From the NCBI RefSeq assembly GCF_002237655.1, contig NZ_NOKT01000016.1, forward strand, positions 62,001 through 126,000: 64,000 nt of DNA, in the 5' to 3' direction. This document shows, in pieces, positions 34,837 to 44,582 of this stretch. The DNA is from Streptomyces sp. XY006 (GTDB lineage Bacteria; Actinomycetota; Actinomycetes; Streptomycetales; Streptomycetaceae). Below the pieces are notes generated by a model. It ran no database searches. It was not told the DNA's origin and saw only the letters and a list, made by a program, of their open reading frames with translations. The position numbers were made by a program, and so were the translations under genes. The number at the start of each line of letters is the position of its first letter. The stretch's first letter is position 1.

Positions 34837-37800
34837 CTACGCCTTGGTCTCCACCGCCACCCCCATCACCTCCCGCGCGTGCCGGCTGGGGGTCATGCCC
34901 AGCCTCCAGGCCTGCCAGCCCGCCTCCAGGCTCACGCCCCGCTCCAGCAGCAGCGCCCAGGCGTCGGCGAAGTCGTCGAGCTTCTCGTCGCGCAGGGGGT
35001 GGGCGGCGCGGGACAGCTCGGCCAGTTCCTGCTGGGCGACCGCCGTGCCGACCTCCACGCCGCCGGGGGCCGCGTAGGGCAGGAGGGTGCAGCGCAGGAA
35101 GCGGGCCCAGTCCTCGCCGCGGCGGTCGCCGTAGGACGCGAACAGGGCCACCGCCTCCTCGCACAGGGCCAGGGCCTGCTGGGTGCGGGCGTTGCCCGCG
35201 TCCACGACCGCCAGCTCCAGGCACGTCCACGCCTCGCCGTGGGCGACGCCGATGCGCTGGAAGTCGGCGCGGGCGTCGACCAGGAGCTGGCGGGCAAAAC
35301 CGGAGTTGCGCAGGGAACCGGTCCGGGCCGCACGCTGGTCGCGGGTGACACGGGCCGAGTGGTGGCGGGCGCAGGCCAGGCCGTAGACGTCCCGCATACG
35401 GGAGAACATCGTGCGAGCCCGTTCCAGTTCGCGGACCGCCTGGTCCAGATCGCCCGTCTCCTCCAGGGCCTGGCCCAGGTAGTACAGCGTCCAGGCCTCA
35501 CCGCGCGCGTCCTCGTTGTCCCGGTGCCGGGCGGCCGCGCCGCGCAGCTCCTCCACGGCCGGGGACGCCTCGCCGGCCACCAGCAGGGCCCGGGCCAGCT
35601 GGGTCAGCGCCCAGGCCTCGCCGCGGGCGTCGCGGGTACGGCCGTACAGCTCCAGGGCCGCGCGCAGCTCGGCCTCGGCGCGCGGGACGTCGCCCCGGCG
35701 CAGGCCCAGCTGGCCGAGCTGGAAGTGCGCCCAGGCCTGGCCGTGCACGGACTCGCCCGCGCGGTGCAGGACCAGGGACTCGGTCAGCAGCTCCAGCGCC
35801 TCGCCGAGCCGGGCCCGGTCCCGCTCCACCGCCGCGAGGGCGTGCATCGTCCACGCCCGGTCGGTCGCCAGCTCGGGGGAGGACTGCAGCGCCAGGGCCT
35901 CGCGCAGCTTCGCCGAGGCCTCCGTGAGGTTGCCCTGGTGGTGCAGGGTGATGCCGAGGGAGCACAGGGCGCGGGCCGCCCCGGCGTCGTGATGGGCCTC
36001 CCGGTAGAGGTCGACCACCGAGGCGAGGGTCGTCCGGGCCTTGTCCAGCTCGCCCAGCTGCCGGGCCGCGATGCCGGTGCGCCACTGCACCGAGCGGACC
36101 AGCAGGCCCTCGTCCACGGCCTGGGCGAGTTCGCTGATCTCGCCCAGGCGGTAGAGGTCGCCGCGCAGCAGGCAGTAGTCGCACAGGGCGCCCAGCAGGT
36201 TCAGCACCGCGGCCTGGTTCACGCCCTCGGCGTGGCGCAGGGCCGCCGTGATGAAGCTCGACTCGTCGTCCAGCCAGCGCAGCGCCTCGTCGAGGGAGGT
36301 GAAGCCGTACGGGCTGAAGCGGTTGGTGCGGGTGGACATGTTGCCGTCGACCATGCGCAGCACCGAGTCGGCCAGCTCGGCGTAGTTCACGATCAGCCGT
36401 TCCTGGGCCGCCGTGCGCTCGGCCGGGTCCTCCTCGTCCAGCAGGCGGGCCTGGGCGAAGGCGCGGACCAGGTCGTGCAGGCGGTAGCGGTCGCCGCGCA
36501 CGTGGTCGATCAGGCCGGCGCGGGTCAGGGTCTGGAGGTGGCGGGTGGCCTCCGCCTCGTCCGTGGCGAGCAGCGCGGCGGCCGCCGCGGCGCCGAGCGA
36601 GGCCCGGCCGGCCAGGGCCAGCCGGCGCAGCAGCCGCCGTACGGTCTCCGGCTGGTCGGTGTAGCGCAGCCACAGGGCGCGCTCCACCGGCTCGACCGGG
36701 CCGTAGGCGTCGAGGTCCGTGGCCAGCGCGCGCGGGGAGCGCGGGCCGAGGCAGGACCCGGCGATGCGCAGCGCCAGCGGCAGCCCGCCGCACAGCCGGC
36801 GGACCCGGTCGGCGGACTCGGCGTCGTACGGCCCGGAGCGGTCCTGCGCGGTCGCGTCCAGCAGTTCCTCCGCCCCGGCCGCGTCCAGCGGCTCCACCGC
36901 CAGCCGGTGCACCCGCGCGGGCAGGCCGTCCAGGTCCAGCGGGCCGCGGGCGGTCACCAGCACCAGGCTGTCGGAGCGCTCCGGTATCAGGGCGCGGATC
37001 TGCCCGGCGTCCGAGGCGTCGTCGAGCACGACCGTGACCGGCAGACCGGTCAGATGCTGGTGGTAGAGCTCGCTCAGCCGCTTGACCTGCTGGTCGGGGG
37101 AGGAGCGCTCGCGGAACAGCAGCTGCTCGCGGGGCGCGCCGAGCCGGTTGAGCAGGTGCAGCAGGGCGTCCCGGGTGGACAGCGGGGACTCGCCTGGACT
37201 GTCGGCGCGCAGGTCGACGACGCAGGCGCCGCGGAAGTGGTCGCGCAGATCGTGCGTGGCGTGCACCGCGAGGGCCGTGCGGCCGCTGCCGGGGGCGCCG
37301 TGCAGGACGACGACGGTGGGCTGCGTGTCCGTGCTCGCGCGGGCGGCCTGGACCCACTGCCGGATCCGCGCCAGCTCCTGCCGCCGCCCCGCGAACGGGC
37401 GGGCCGGTTCCGGCAGCTGCGCGAAGGACTGTTCCAGCACGCTGCGTCCGCGCGCCGCGGCGCTCTTGTCGGCGCCCCGCAGCCGCGGCCCGGTCTTCTT
37501 CGGCCCCGTGGAGGCGGCCAGCACCCGCTGCTGGTCGAGGAACGGGCGTATGCCCCGCACCTCCAGTGCCGTCAGCCACTGCAGCCGCAGCTGTTCGGGA
37601 CCGCCGGGCTGGCCGGCGGCCCCGGCGCGGTGGTGTGCGGCCGGCAGGTGCGAGCCGACCACCTTCACGACCGTCGCGGCGGCGCCCGCCACACCCACCG
37701 TCACACCGGCGCCCAGGGCCGTACCCGTGCCGGTGCCCAGGGCCATGTCGGCGACCACGGCCGCGACCGCGGCGACCCCGGCCACCAGCAGCGGCGTCCC

Positions 37801-38034
37801 GGCGCCCTCCCGGGCGTAACGCTGCCCGAAGGTCAGCTGCCCGGCCGCCGCCTCGTCCAGGGCGCGCGTGTAGGCCTCGTACTCCTCGGCCGCGCTCTGC
37901 GCCATCGCGTCGAGCGCCCCGCGTGCCCGGGCCAGAAGCACCTTCCCGTCGCTGCGCCCGCCGGAGCGGCGCACCTCCTCCTCCACGGCCCGCGCCAACA
38001 GCCGTTCGGCCTCCGCCCGATGACCGTCCCGCAT
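34837..38034 (-). CDS. STAND-class NTPase with two membrane helices and C-terminal tetratricopeptide repeats
   Basis: 1065 residues. The N-terminal 1-70 region is helical. Residues 80-130 hold two Gly/Ala-rich membrane helices (PLLVAGVAAVAAVVADMAL; GVTVGVAGAAATVVKVVG). The NB-ARC-type NTPase has a P-loop GAPGSGRT (246-253), Walker B VTVVLDD, LVLVTAR and GGLPLALRI. The P-loop Lys is Arg252, which may alter ATP handling. A winged-helix region follows, then more than ten TPR units from about 600 to the end (for example EAWALTQLARALLVAGEASP and EAWTLYYLGQALEETGDLDQ). STAND proteins sense ligands and oligomerise; some are defence or development regulators. The start is ATG 38034 with GGAGG upstream. 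No effector domain is evident at the N-terminus. Confidence 0.85.
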   Translation of the reverse strand: MRDGHRAEAERLLARAVEEEVRRSGGRSDGKVLLARARGALDAMAQSAAEEYEAYTRALDEAAAGQLTFGQRYAREGAGTPLLVAGVAAVAAVVADMALGTGTGTALGAGVTVGVAGAAATVVKVVGSHLPAAHHRAGAAGQPGGPEQLRLQWLTALEVRGIRPFLDQQRVLAASTGPKKTGPRLRGADKSAAARGRSVLEQSFAQLPEPARPFAGRRQELARIRQWVQAARASTDTQPTVVVLHGAPGSGRTALAVHATHDLRDHFRGACVVDLRADSPGESPLSTRDALLHLLNRLGAPREQLLFRERSSPDQQVKRLSELYHQHLTGLPVTVVLDDASDAGQIRALIPERSDSLVLVTARGPLDLDGLPARVHRLAVEPLDAAGAEELLDATAQDRSGPYDAESADRVRRLCGGLPLALRIAGSCLGPRSPRALATDLDAYGPVEPVERALWLRYTDQPETVRRLLRRLALAGRASLGAAAAAALLATDEAEATRHLQTLTRAGLIDHVRGDRYRLHDLVRAFAQARLLDEEDPAERTAAQERLIVNYAELADSVLRMVDGNMSTRTNRFSPYGFTSLDEALRWLDDESSFITAALRHAEGVNQAAVLNLLGALCDYCLLRGDLYRLGEISELAQAVDEGLLVRSVQWRTGIAARQLGELDKARTTLASVVDLYREAHHDAGAARALCSLGITLHHQGNLTEASAKLREALALQSSPELATDRAWTMHALAAVERDRARLGEALELLTESLVLHRAGESVHGQAWAHFQLGQLGLRRGDVPRAEAELRAALELYGRTRDARGEAWALTQLARALLVAGEASPAVEELRGAAARHRDNEDARGEAWTLYYLGQALEETGDLDQAVRELERARTMFSRMRDVYGLACARHHSARVTRDQRAARTGSLRNSGFARQLLVDARADFQRIGVAHGEAWTCLELAVVDAGNARTQQALALCEEAVALFASYGDRRGEDWARFLRCTLLPYAAPGGVEVGTAVAQQELAELSRAAHPLRDEKLDDFADAWALLLERGVSLEAGWQAWRLGMTPSRHAREVMGVAVETKA

Positions 38035-38281
38035 GTCACGTCCCCCTCCGGCGGCGACGGCGGTCCCGGTCGTGCCCGGCCGGTCCCCCCTCGCTGTCTC
38101 GGTCGCTTCCTTGGTCAAGTGTGCGGTGGACGGCGCATCGGGGCGAGGGGGCGTGCCCGGCCCGATGATGTGAAGAAAGAGGGCCGTTGGCGTGGGGCGC
38201 GCCCGGCGGCCGTGCGGCGGGCGCGGCGCCCGTGCGACGCCTGACGCGTGCCGGGAGGGGTACTGCGGCAGGATGGGAACC

Positions 38282-40315
38282 ATGCCGAACCGACTGGCGC
38301 ACGAGACGTCCCCCTACCTCCTTCAGCACGCCGACAACCCCGTCGACTGGTGGCCCTGGTCGGCCGAGGCCTTCGAGGAGGCCCGCAAGCGGAACGTGCC
38401 CGTGCTGCTCAGCATCGGCTACAGCAGCTGTCACTGGTGTCACGTGATGGCACACGAGTCCTTCGAGGACCAGGAGACCGCCGAGTACCTCAACGCGCAC
38501 TACGTCAGCGTGAAGGTCGACCGCGAGGAGCGGCCGGACGTCGACGCCGTGTACATGGAGGCAGTGCAGGCGGCGACCGGGCACGGCGGCTGGCCGATGA
38601 CGGTGTTCCTCACCCCGGACGCCGAGCCGTTCTACTTCGGCACCTACTTCCCGCCCGCCCCCCGCCAGGGCATGCCCTCCTTCCGGCAGGTCCTCCAGGG
38701 CGTGCGGCAGGCGTGGGAGGAGCGGCGCGACGAGGTCACCGAGGTCGCCGGGAAGATCGTCCGCGACCTGGCCGGCCGGGAGATCTCCTACGGCGACGCG
38801 CAACTGCCCGGCGAGCAGGAGGTGGCGCAGGCGCTGCTCGCGCTCACCCGCGAGTACGACCCGCAGCGCGGCGGATTCGGCGGGGCGCCCAAGTTCCCGC
38901 CGTCGATGGTGCTGGAGTTCCTGCTGCGCCACCATGCCCGCACCGGAGCCGAGGGCGCCCTGCAGATGGCGGCCGACACCTGCGAGCGCATGGCCCGCGG
39001 CGGCATCTACGACCAGCTCGGCGGCGGTTTCGCCCGCTACTCGGTCGACCGTGACTGGGTCGTGCCGCACTTCGAGAAGATGCTGTACGACAACGCCCTG
39101 CTGTGCCGGGTCTACGCCCATCTCTGGCGGGCCACCGGCTCGGAACTCGCCCGCCGGGTGGCCCTGGAGACGGCCGACTTCATGGTGCGCGAACTGCGCA
39201 CGCACGAGGGCGGGTTCGCCTCCGCGCTGGACGCCGACAGCGACGACGGCACCGGCAAGCACGTCGAGGGCGCGTACTACGTGTGGACGCCCGCGCAGCT
39301 GCGGGACGTGCTGGGGGAGCAGGACGCCGAACTCGCCGCCCAGTACTTCGGCGTCACAGAGGAGGGCACGTTCGAGCACGGGCAGTCGGTGCTGCAACTG
39401 CCGTTGCAGGACGGTTTGTTCGACGCGGAGAAGATCACCTCGATCCGGGAGCGTCTGCTGGCGGCCCGCTCGCAGCGGCCGGAGCCGGGCCGGGACGACA
39501 AGGTCGTCGCCGCCTGGAACGGCCTCGCGATCGCCGCCCTGGCCGAGACGGGCGCCTACTTCGACCGGCCCGACCTCGTGGAGGCCGCCCGGGCCGCCGC
39601 CGATCTCCTCGTCCGGCTGCATCTGGACGAGCAGGCCCGCCTGACCCGGACCAGCAAGGACGGTCACGCCGGTGCCAACGCCGGTGTCCTGGAGGACTAC
39701 GCGGATGTGGCGGAGGGCTTCCTCGCGCTGGCGTCCGTCACCGGGGAGGGCGTCTGGCTGGAGTTCGCCGGGTTCCTGCTCGATCACGTCCTGGTCCGGT
39801 TCACCGACCCCGACTCGGGCGCGCTGTTCGACACCGCGGCCGACGCCGAGCGGCTGATCCGCCGCCCGCAGGACCCGACCGACAACGCCGCCCCCTCCGG
39901 CTGGACCGCCGCGGCCGGTGCCCTGCTGAGCTATGCCGCGCACACCGGTTCCGCGCCGCACCGCACGGCCGCCGAGCGGGCCCTCGGTGTCGTCAAGGCG
40001 CTCGGACCGCGCGTGCCCCGCTTCATCGGCTGGGGGCTGGCCGTCGCGGAGGCCGCGCTGGACGGTCCGCGTGAGGTCGCGATCGTCGGGCCCTCGCTCG
40101 ACGACGAGGGCACCAGGACCCTGCACCGCACGGCGCTCCTGGGGACCGCGCCGGGCGCCGTCGTCGCCGTCGGCGCCCCGGAGGGGGACGAGTTCCCGCT
40201 GCTCAGCGACCGTCCGCTGGTCGGTGGTGAACCGGCGGCCTATGTCTGCCGTAACTTCACATGTGACGCGCCGACAACGGAAGTTGAACGGTTGCGTGCG
40301 GTGCTGAGCGACTGA
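38282..40315 (+). CDS. DUF255 / YyaL family thioredoxin-domain protein
   Basis: 677 residues. The N-terminal thioredoxin-like domain carries the hallmark PYLLQHADNPVDWWPW and a CxxC in SIGYSSCHWCHVMAHESF. The rest is an (alpha/alpha)6-barrel like N-acylglucosamine 2-epimerases and cellobiose epimerases (GGIYDQLGGGFARYSVDRDW; FEKMLYDNALL). Homologues include human SPATA20. The biochemical role is not established. ATG 38273 lies nine bases upstream in frame and is an alternative start. Confidence 0.9.
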   Translation: MPNRLAHETSPYLLQHADNPVDWWPWSAEAFEEARKRNVPVLLSIGYSSCHWCHVMAHESFEDQETAEYLNAHYVSVKVDREERPDVDAVYMEAVQAATGHGGWPMTVFLTPDAEPFYFGTYFPPAPRQGMPSFRQVLQGVRQAWEERRDEVTEVAGKIVRDLAGREISYGDAQLPGEQEVAQALLALTREYDPQRGGFGGAPKFPPSMVLEFLLRHHARTGAEGALQMAADTCERMARGGIYDQLGGGFARYSVDRDWVVPHFEKMLYDNALLCRVYAHLWRATGSELARRVALETADFMVRELRTHEGGFASALDADSDDGTGKHVEGAYYVWTPAQLRDVLGEQDAELAAQYFGVTEEGTFEHGQSVLQLPLQDGLFDAEKITSIRERLLAARSQRPEPGRDDKVVAAWNGLAIAALAETGAYFDRPDLVEAARAAADLLVRLHLDEQARLTRTSKDGHAGANAGVLEDYADVAEGFLALASVTGEGVWLEFAGFLLDHVLVRFTDPDSGALFDTAADAERLIRRPQDPTDNAAPSGWTAAAGALLSYAAHTGSAPHRTAAERALGVVKALGPRVPRFIGWGLAVAEAALDGPREVAIVGPSLDDEGTRTLHRTALLGTAPGAVVAVGAPEGDEFPLLSDRPLVGGEPAAYVCRNFTCDAPTTEVERLRAVLSD

Positions 40316-40462
40316 AGTCGGGAATCAACGGAAACACGCTCTTTATCTGAACAGCCCCCAGGCTTCACAGTTCCCCCCTAATCTCTGCACAGTGACGTGA
40401 CGGGAGGGGCCGCACCGGCACACCGTCACGACACGGGGGCTCTGGGATCTGGGGGGATCTGT

Positions 40463-41746
40463 TTGCTGACGTCTGTCTTCATCGCTGCCGTCTCACTGGC
40501 GCTGTTCTGGATGGCGGCGTTCACGCTGTGGTGGCAGATGCACGCCTGGCGCACGCCGGAAGTGTTCGCCTCCACGCGGTTCAGCAGCCCGGACGGGGAC
40601 GAGCACGTCTCCTTCTCGCTGCTGCTGCCCGCCCGGCACGAACAGGCGGTGCTGGACCACACGATCCAGCGCCTGCTGGAGTCGAGCCACACCGACTTCG
40701 AGATCATCGTGATCGTCGGGCACGACGACCCGGAGACCACCGCCGTGGCCGAGCAGGCCGCCGCGCGTGACCCCCGGGTGCGCGTCGTCGTCGACACGCA
40801 CGAGAAGAAGAACAAGCCGAAGGCCATGAACACGGCCCTGCCGCACTGCCGCGGCGACGTCGTCGGCGTCTTCGACGCGGAGGACCAGGTCCACCCGGAG
40901 CTCCTCGCGCACGTCGACCACGCCTTCCGCACCACCGGCGCCGACGTCGTCCAGGGCGGGGTGCAGCTGATCAACTTCCACTCCAGCTGGTACAGCCTGC
41001 GCAACTGCCTGGAGTACTTCTTCTGGTTCCGCTCGCGGCTCCACCTGCACGCGCAGAAAGGTTTCATTCCGCTTGGCGGCAACACCGTCTTCGTCCGCAC
41101 GGACGTCCTGCGGGAAGCCGGCGGCTGGGACCCGAACTGCCTCGCCGAGGACTGCGACCTGGGCGTGCGCCTGTCCAGCGTCGGCAAGAAGGTCGTCGTC
41201 GCCTACGACTCCGACATGGTGACCCGCGAGGAGACCCCGGGCTCGCTGATGTCCCTGCTGAAGCAGCGCACCCGCTGGAACCAGGGCTTCCTCCAGGTCT
41301 ACCGGAAGAAGGACTGGCGGCAACTGCCCACCCTGGGGCAGCGGCTGCTCGCCCGCTACACCCTGATGACGCCGTTCATGCAGGCCTTCACCGGCCTGAT
41401 CATCCCGCTCAACGTGGCGATCGCGCTGTTCCTGGACGTGCCCGTCGGCATCGCCTTCATCACCTTCCTGCCGGCCGTCACCGCCCTGGTCACCTTCGTC
41501 TTCGAGATCGTCGGGCTGCACGACTTCGGCAAGCAGTACGGGCTGCGCGTGCGGTTCGTGCACTACCTGAAGCTGATCGTGGGCGGCCCCTTCTACCAGG
41601 TGCTGCTCGCCGGGGCGGCCGTGCGTGCCGTCTGGCGCGAGCAGCGCGGACGCAACGACTGGGAGCTGACGACCCACGTCGGCGCGCACCTCGACGAGCG
41701 CGCCGTGTCCCGGCCGGACGTGACCCGAGAGGACGTTCCCGCGTGA
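40463..41746 (+). CDS. Membrane GT2 glycosyltransferase, processive synthase type
   Basis: 427 residues. There is one N-terminal helix (FIAAVSLALFWMAAFTLWW). The GT2 catalytic domain has VFDAEDQ (138-141), the acceptor-base region AEDCDL (229-232) and QRTRWNQG (QxxRW, 268-272); three C-terminal helices follow. The D, DxD, D, QxxRW pattern is that of cellulose, hyaluronan and poly-N-acetylglucosamine synthases. The start is TTG 40463 behind GGGGGGATC. The GTG of the next gene overlaps its stop, so it heads a four-gene coupled operon ending in a copper oxidase. A TAATCT at 40379-40384 could be the -10 element. The donor sugar is unknown. Confidence 0.88.
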   Translation: MLTSVFIAAVSLALFWMAAFTLWWQMHAWRTPEVFASTRFSSPDGDEHVSFSLLLPARHEQAVLDHTIQRLLESSHTDFEIIVIVGHDDPETTAVAEQAAARDPRVRVVVDTHEKKNKPKAMNTALPHCRGDVVGVFDAEDQVHPELLAHVDHAFRTTGADVVQGGVQLINFHSSWYSLRNCLEYFFWFRSRLHLHAQKGFIPLGGNTVFVRTDVLREAGGWDPNCLAEDCDLGVRLSSVGKKVVVAYDSDMVTREETPGSLMSLLKQRTRWNQGFLQVYRKKDWRQLPTLGQRLLARYTLMTPFMQAFTGLIIPLNVAIALFLDVPVGIAFITFLPAVTALVTFVFEIVGLHDFGKQYGLRVRFVHYLKLIVGGPFYQVLLAGAAVRAVWREQRGRNDWELTTHVGAHLDERAVSRPDVTREDVPA

Positions 41747-43392
41747 CCTCCACCCTTCCCGCGGTGACCACTCCGAAGGTCCCCGCGCAGCGCCGGCCTG
41801 TGTCCGGCACCGGTCCGCAGCGGCGCGCCGAGCCGCCGGGCCGGCTGCGCTCCTCGCGCCCCGACCTGCTCCTGTGCGGTGTCCTGCTCCTGGCGATCCT
41901 CGTCGTACAGGGCTGGAACATCGCCGACTACCCGGCCCTCAGCGACGACGAGGGCACCTACCTCGCCCAGGCCTGGTCCGTGCAGCAGGGCAACGGCCTG
42001 GCCCACTACACCTACTGGTACGACCACCCGCCGCTGGGCTGGATCCAGATCGCCCTGCTGACCTGGATCCCCGCGCTGATCAGCCCCGAGTCGATGACCG
42101 TGGGCACCATGCGCGCCGCCATGCTGGTGATCAGCGGCATCAGCGCGGTCCTCGTCTACGTGCTGGGCCGCCGGCTCGCCCTGCCCCGCTGGGCCGCCGC
42201 GCTCGGCATGGTCTTCTTCGGCCTGTCGCCGCTGTCGGTCGTGCTCCAGCGGGAGATCTTCCTCGACAACCTCGCGGTGATGTGGACGCTGCTGGCCTTC
42301 ACCCTGGCCGCCTCCCCCAGCCGCCATCTCTGGCACCACTTCGGCGCGGGGATAGCGGCCGCCACGGCCGTCCTCACCAAGGAGACGATGCTCGTCGTCC
42401 TGCCCGCCCTGTTCCTCACCATGTGGCGCCACAGCCACCGCGACACCCGCAAGTTCGCCCTCACCGGCGCCGTCACGGCCTGCGCCCTGATCGGCTTCTC
42501 CTACCCGCTGTTCGCCCTGCTCAAGGGCGAGTTGATGCCGGGCGCCGGACACGTGTCCCTCTGGGACGGCGTCAAGTACCAGATGACCAGACCCGGTTCG
42601 GGCTTCATCCTGGACCAGGGCTCCGGCTCCTGGGGCGTGCTCCAGTCGTGGCTCTACTACGACAAGATCCTGCCCCTCGGCGGCCTCGCGGGCGCCCTGC
42701 TGCTGCTCGTCACCTGGCGCTGGTCGGTCACCGCCCGGGCCCTGGCCGGACCGGCCCTGGCCGTGGCGATCCTCGCCGCGCTGGCCCTGCGCCCGAACGG
42801 CTACCTGCCCGCGATGTACGTCATCCAGGCCCTGCCGTTCCTGGCGCTGGTCCTCGCCGGAGGAACCGCCTCGGTCGCCCACGCGGTGCTCAGCCGCTGG
42901 CGCTCCGAGGCGGAGAAACGCTACCTCAGCGTGGGCCGGTACGCGCTCGCCACGGTCCTCGCCCTGGCCGCCGGCGCCTACGTCCTGCCGCACTGGTACG
43001 ACGGCGCCCGCACCGCCGTCACCACCGACGCCAACGCCCCCTACAAGGCCGCCTCCAGGTGGCTCGCCACGGAGGTCGAGAACCCGGAGCGCACCCGGGT
43101 GCTGGTCGACGACGCGCTCTGGCTGGACCTGGTGCACCAGGGCTACCGGCCCGGGCTCGGCGTCATCTGGTTCTACAAGGCCGACCTGGACCCGGCGGTG
43201 ACGAAGACGATGCCGCGCGGCTGGAAGGACCTGGACTACGTCGTCGCCTCGCCGACCGTACGGCGGGACGCGGCCGACCTGCCCAACGTCAAGGCCGCCA
43301 TGGAGCACTCCGAACCGGTCGCCACCTTCGGCACCGGCGAGGACCGCATCGAGATCCGCCAGATCCAGACCACCGCCGGAGGCACGCGATGA
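41743..43392 (+). CDS. GT39/PMT-like polyprenyl-sugar-dependent glycosyltransferase, membrane
   Basis: 549 residues with about 11 membrane helices. The first extracytoplasmic loop has the acidic pair in ALSDDEGTYLAQAWSVQQG, typical of GT-C enzymes such as ArnT and PMT, followed by YDHPPLGW, the common HPP motif. REIFLDNLAVMWTLL follows. It would take a sugar from a polyprenyl phosphate donor and move it to an acceptor outside the membrane. The start GTG 41743 overlaps the upstream stop and its own stop overlaps the next ATG. Acceptor and sugar are unknown; the neighbouring polyprenyl-phosphate glycosyltransferase probably supplies the donor. Confidence 0.85.
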   Translation: MTSTLPAVTTPKVPAQRRPVSGTGPQRRAEPPGRLRSSRPDLLLCGVLLLAILVVQGWNIADYPALSDDEGTYLAQAWSVQQGNGLAHYTYWYDHPPLGWIQIALLTWIPALISPESMTVGTMRAAMLVISGISAVLVYVLGRRLALPRWAAALGMVFFGLSPLSVVLQREIFLDNLAVMWTLLAFTLAASPSRHLWHHFGAGIAAATAVLTKETMLVVLPALFLTMWRHSHRDTRKFALTGAVTACALIGFSYPLFALLKGELMPGAGHVSLWDGVKYQMTRPGSGFILDQGSGSWGVLQSWLYYDKILPLGGLAGALLLLVTWRWSVTARALAGPALAVAILAALALRPNGYLPAMYVIQALPFLALVLAGGTASVAHAVLSRWRSEAEKRYLSVGRYALATVLALAAGAYVLPHWYDGARTAVTTDANAPYKAASRWLATEVENPERTRVLVDDALWLDLVHQGYRPGLGVIWFYKADLDPAVTKTMPRGWKDLDYVVASPTVRRDAADLPNVKAAMEHSEPVATFGTGEDRIEIRQIQTTAGGTR

Positions 43393-44582
43393 GCCAGGAG
43401 TCCACCGTCCCCGGCGAGGTCGTCGAGACCGCCGAGATCCCCGAACCGGGCGCCGTCACCATCGTCGTACCGACGTTCAACGAGTCGGCGAACGTGCGGC
43501 AGTTGCTGCGCCAGATCACCGAGTCCGTGCCGGCCCGGCTGCCCTGCGAGGTCGTCTTCGTGGACGACTCCACCGACGACACGCCCGAGGTGATCGAGAA
43601 GGCGGCGCAGGACTGCCCGTTCCCGGTGACCGTGCTGCACCGCGAGGAGCCGGTGGGCGGGCTGGGCGGCGCGGTCGTCGAGGGGCTGAAGGCGGCCACC
43701 TCCGACTGGATCGTCGTCATGGACGGCGACTGCCAGCACCCGCCGTCCCTCGTGCCCGACCTGGTCGCCACCGGCGAACGCGCCAACGCGGGGCTGGTCG
43801 TGGCCTCCCGCTACACCAAGGGCGGCAGCCGGGCCGGGCTCGCGGGCAGCTACCGGGTGGCCGTATCACGCGGGGCGACCTGGCTGACCAAGGCGCTCTT
43901 CCCGCGCCGGCTGCACGGCATCAGCGACCCGATGAGCGGCTTCTTCGCGATCCGCCGCAGCGCGGTCACAGCCGAGGTCCTCCAGCCGCTCGGCTACAAG
44001 ATCCTGCTCGAACTCGCCGTCCGCAGCCGCCCGCGCACGGTCACCGAGGTGCCGTTCGTCTTCCAGGACCGGTTCGCCGGGGAGTCCAAGTCCACCGCGC
44101 AGGAGGGCCTGCGCTTCCTGCGTCACCTGGCCGGACTGCGGGCCGCCTCGCCGGTGGCGCGGATGATCGGCTTCGGACTGATCGGGCTGACCGGCTTCGT
44201 GCCGAACCTGCTCGGCCTGTGGGCGCTGACCGCGCTCGGCATGCACTACGTACCGGCGGAGATCCTCGCCAACCAGCTCGGCGTGGCCTGGAACTTCGTG
44301 CTCATCGAGCACCTGCTGTTCCGCGAGCGGCGTCGGCACCGGCGCTGGTGGGACCGGGCCGGGCGGTTCGCGCTGCTCGCCAACGCCGATCTGGTGCTGC
44401 GCATCCCGCTGATCGCCCTGTTCGTGCATCAGCTGCACCTGGGCGTGCTGTCCGCCACCGCGCTCGCGCTGGTGACGACGTTCGTCCTGCGCTTCGTGGC
44501 GACCGAAGCGCTGGTCTACCTGCCGCGCCCGGCCCGTGAGGAGTCCGCGCGCGGCGGCCGCACCGCAAGGAGAGCCGTGTGA
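43389..44582 (+). CDS. Polyprenyl-phosphate glycosyltransferase (DPM1-like GT2) fused to a GtrA membrane domain
   Basis: 397 residues. Residues 20-250 form a GT2 domain of the dolichol-phosphate mannose synthase type: TIVVPTFNESANV, VDDSTDDT, VMDGDCQHPP (metal-binding DxD), and SDPMSGFFAIRRSAV. Residues 265-385 are a four-helix GtrA domain, which helps flip or present the lipid-linked sugar. It would charge polyprenyl phosphate with a sugar for the upstream GT39 enzyme. ATG 43389 overlaps the previous stop (ATGA) and its own stop overlaps the next gene (GTGA). Confidence 0.9.
   Translation: MSQESTVPGEVVETAEIPEPGAVTIVVPTFNESANVRQLLRQITESVPARLPCEVVFVDDSTDDTPEVIEKAAQDCPFPVTVLHREEPVGGLGGAVVEGLKAATSDWIVVMDGDCQHPPSLVPDLVATGERANAGLVVASRYTKGGSRAGLAGSYRVAVSRGATWLTKALFPRRLHGISDPMSGFFAIRRSAVTAEVLQPLGYKILLELAVRSRPRTVTEVPFVFQDRFAGESKSTAQEGLRFLRHLAGLRAASPVARMIGFGLIGLTGFVPNLLGLWALTALGMHYVPAEILANQLGVAWNFVLIEHLLFRERRRHRRWWDRAGRFALLANADLVLRIPLIALFVHQLHLGVLSATALALVTTFVLRFVATEALVYLPRPAREESARGGRTARRAV

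Noticed and set aside
34783..38244. 1153-codon open frame opposite the STAND gene
   Set aside because: No domain logic and low-complexity composition; it mirrors a well-supported gene.
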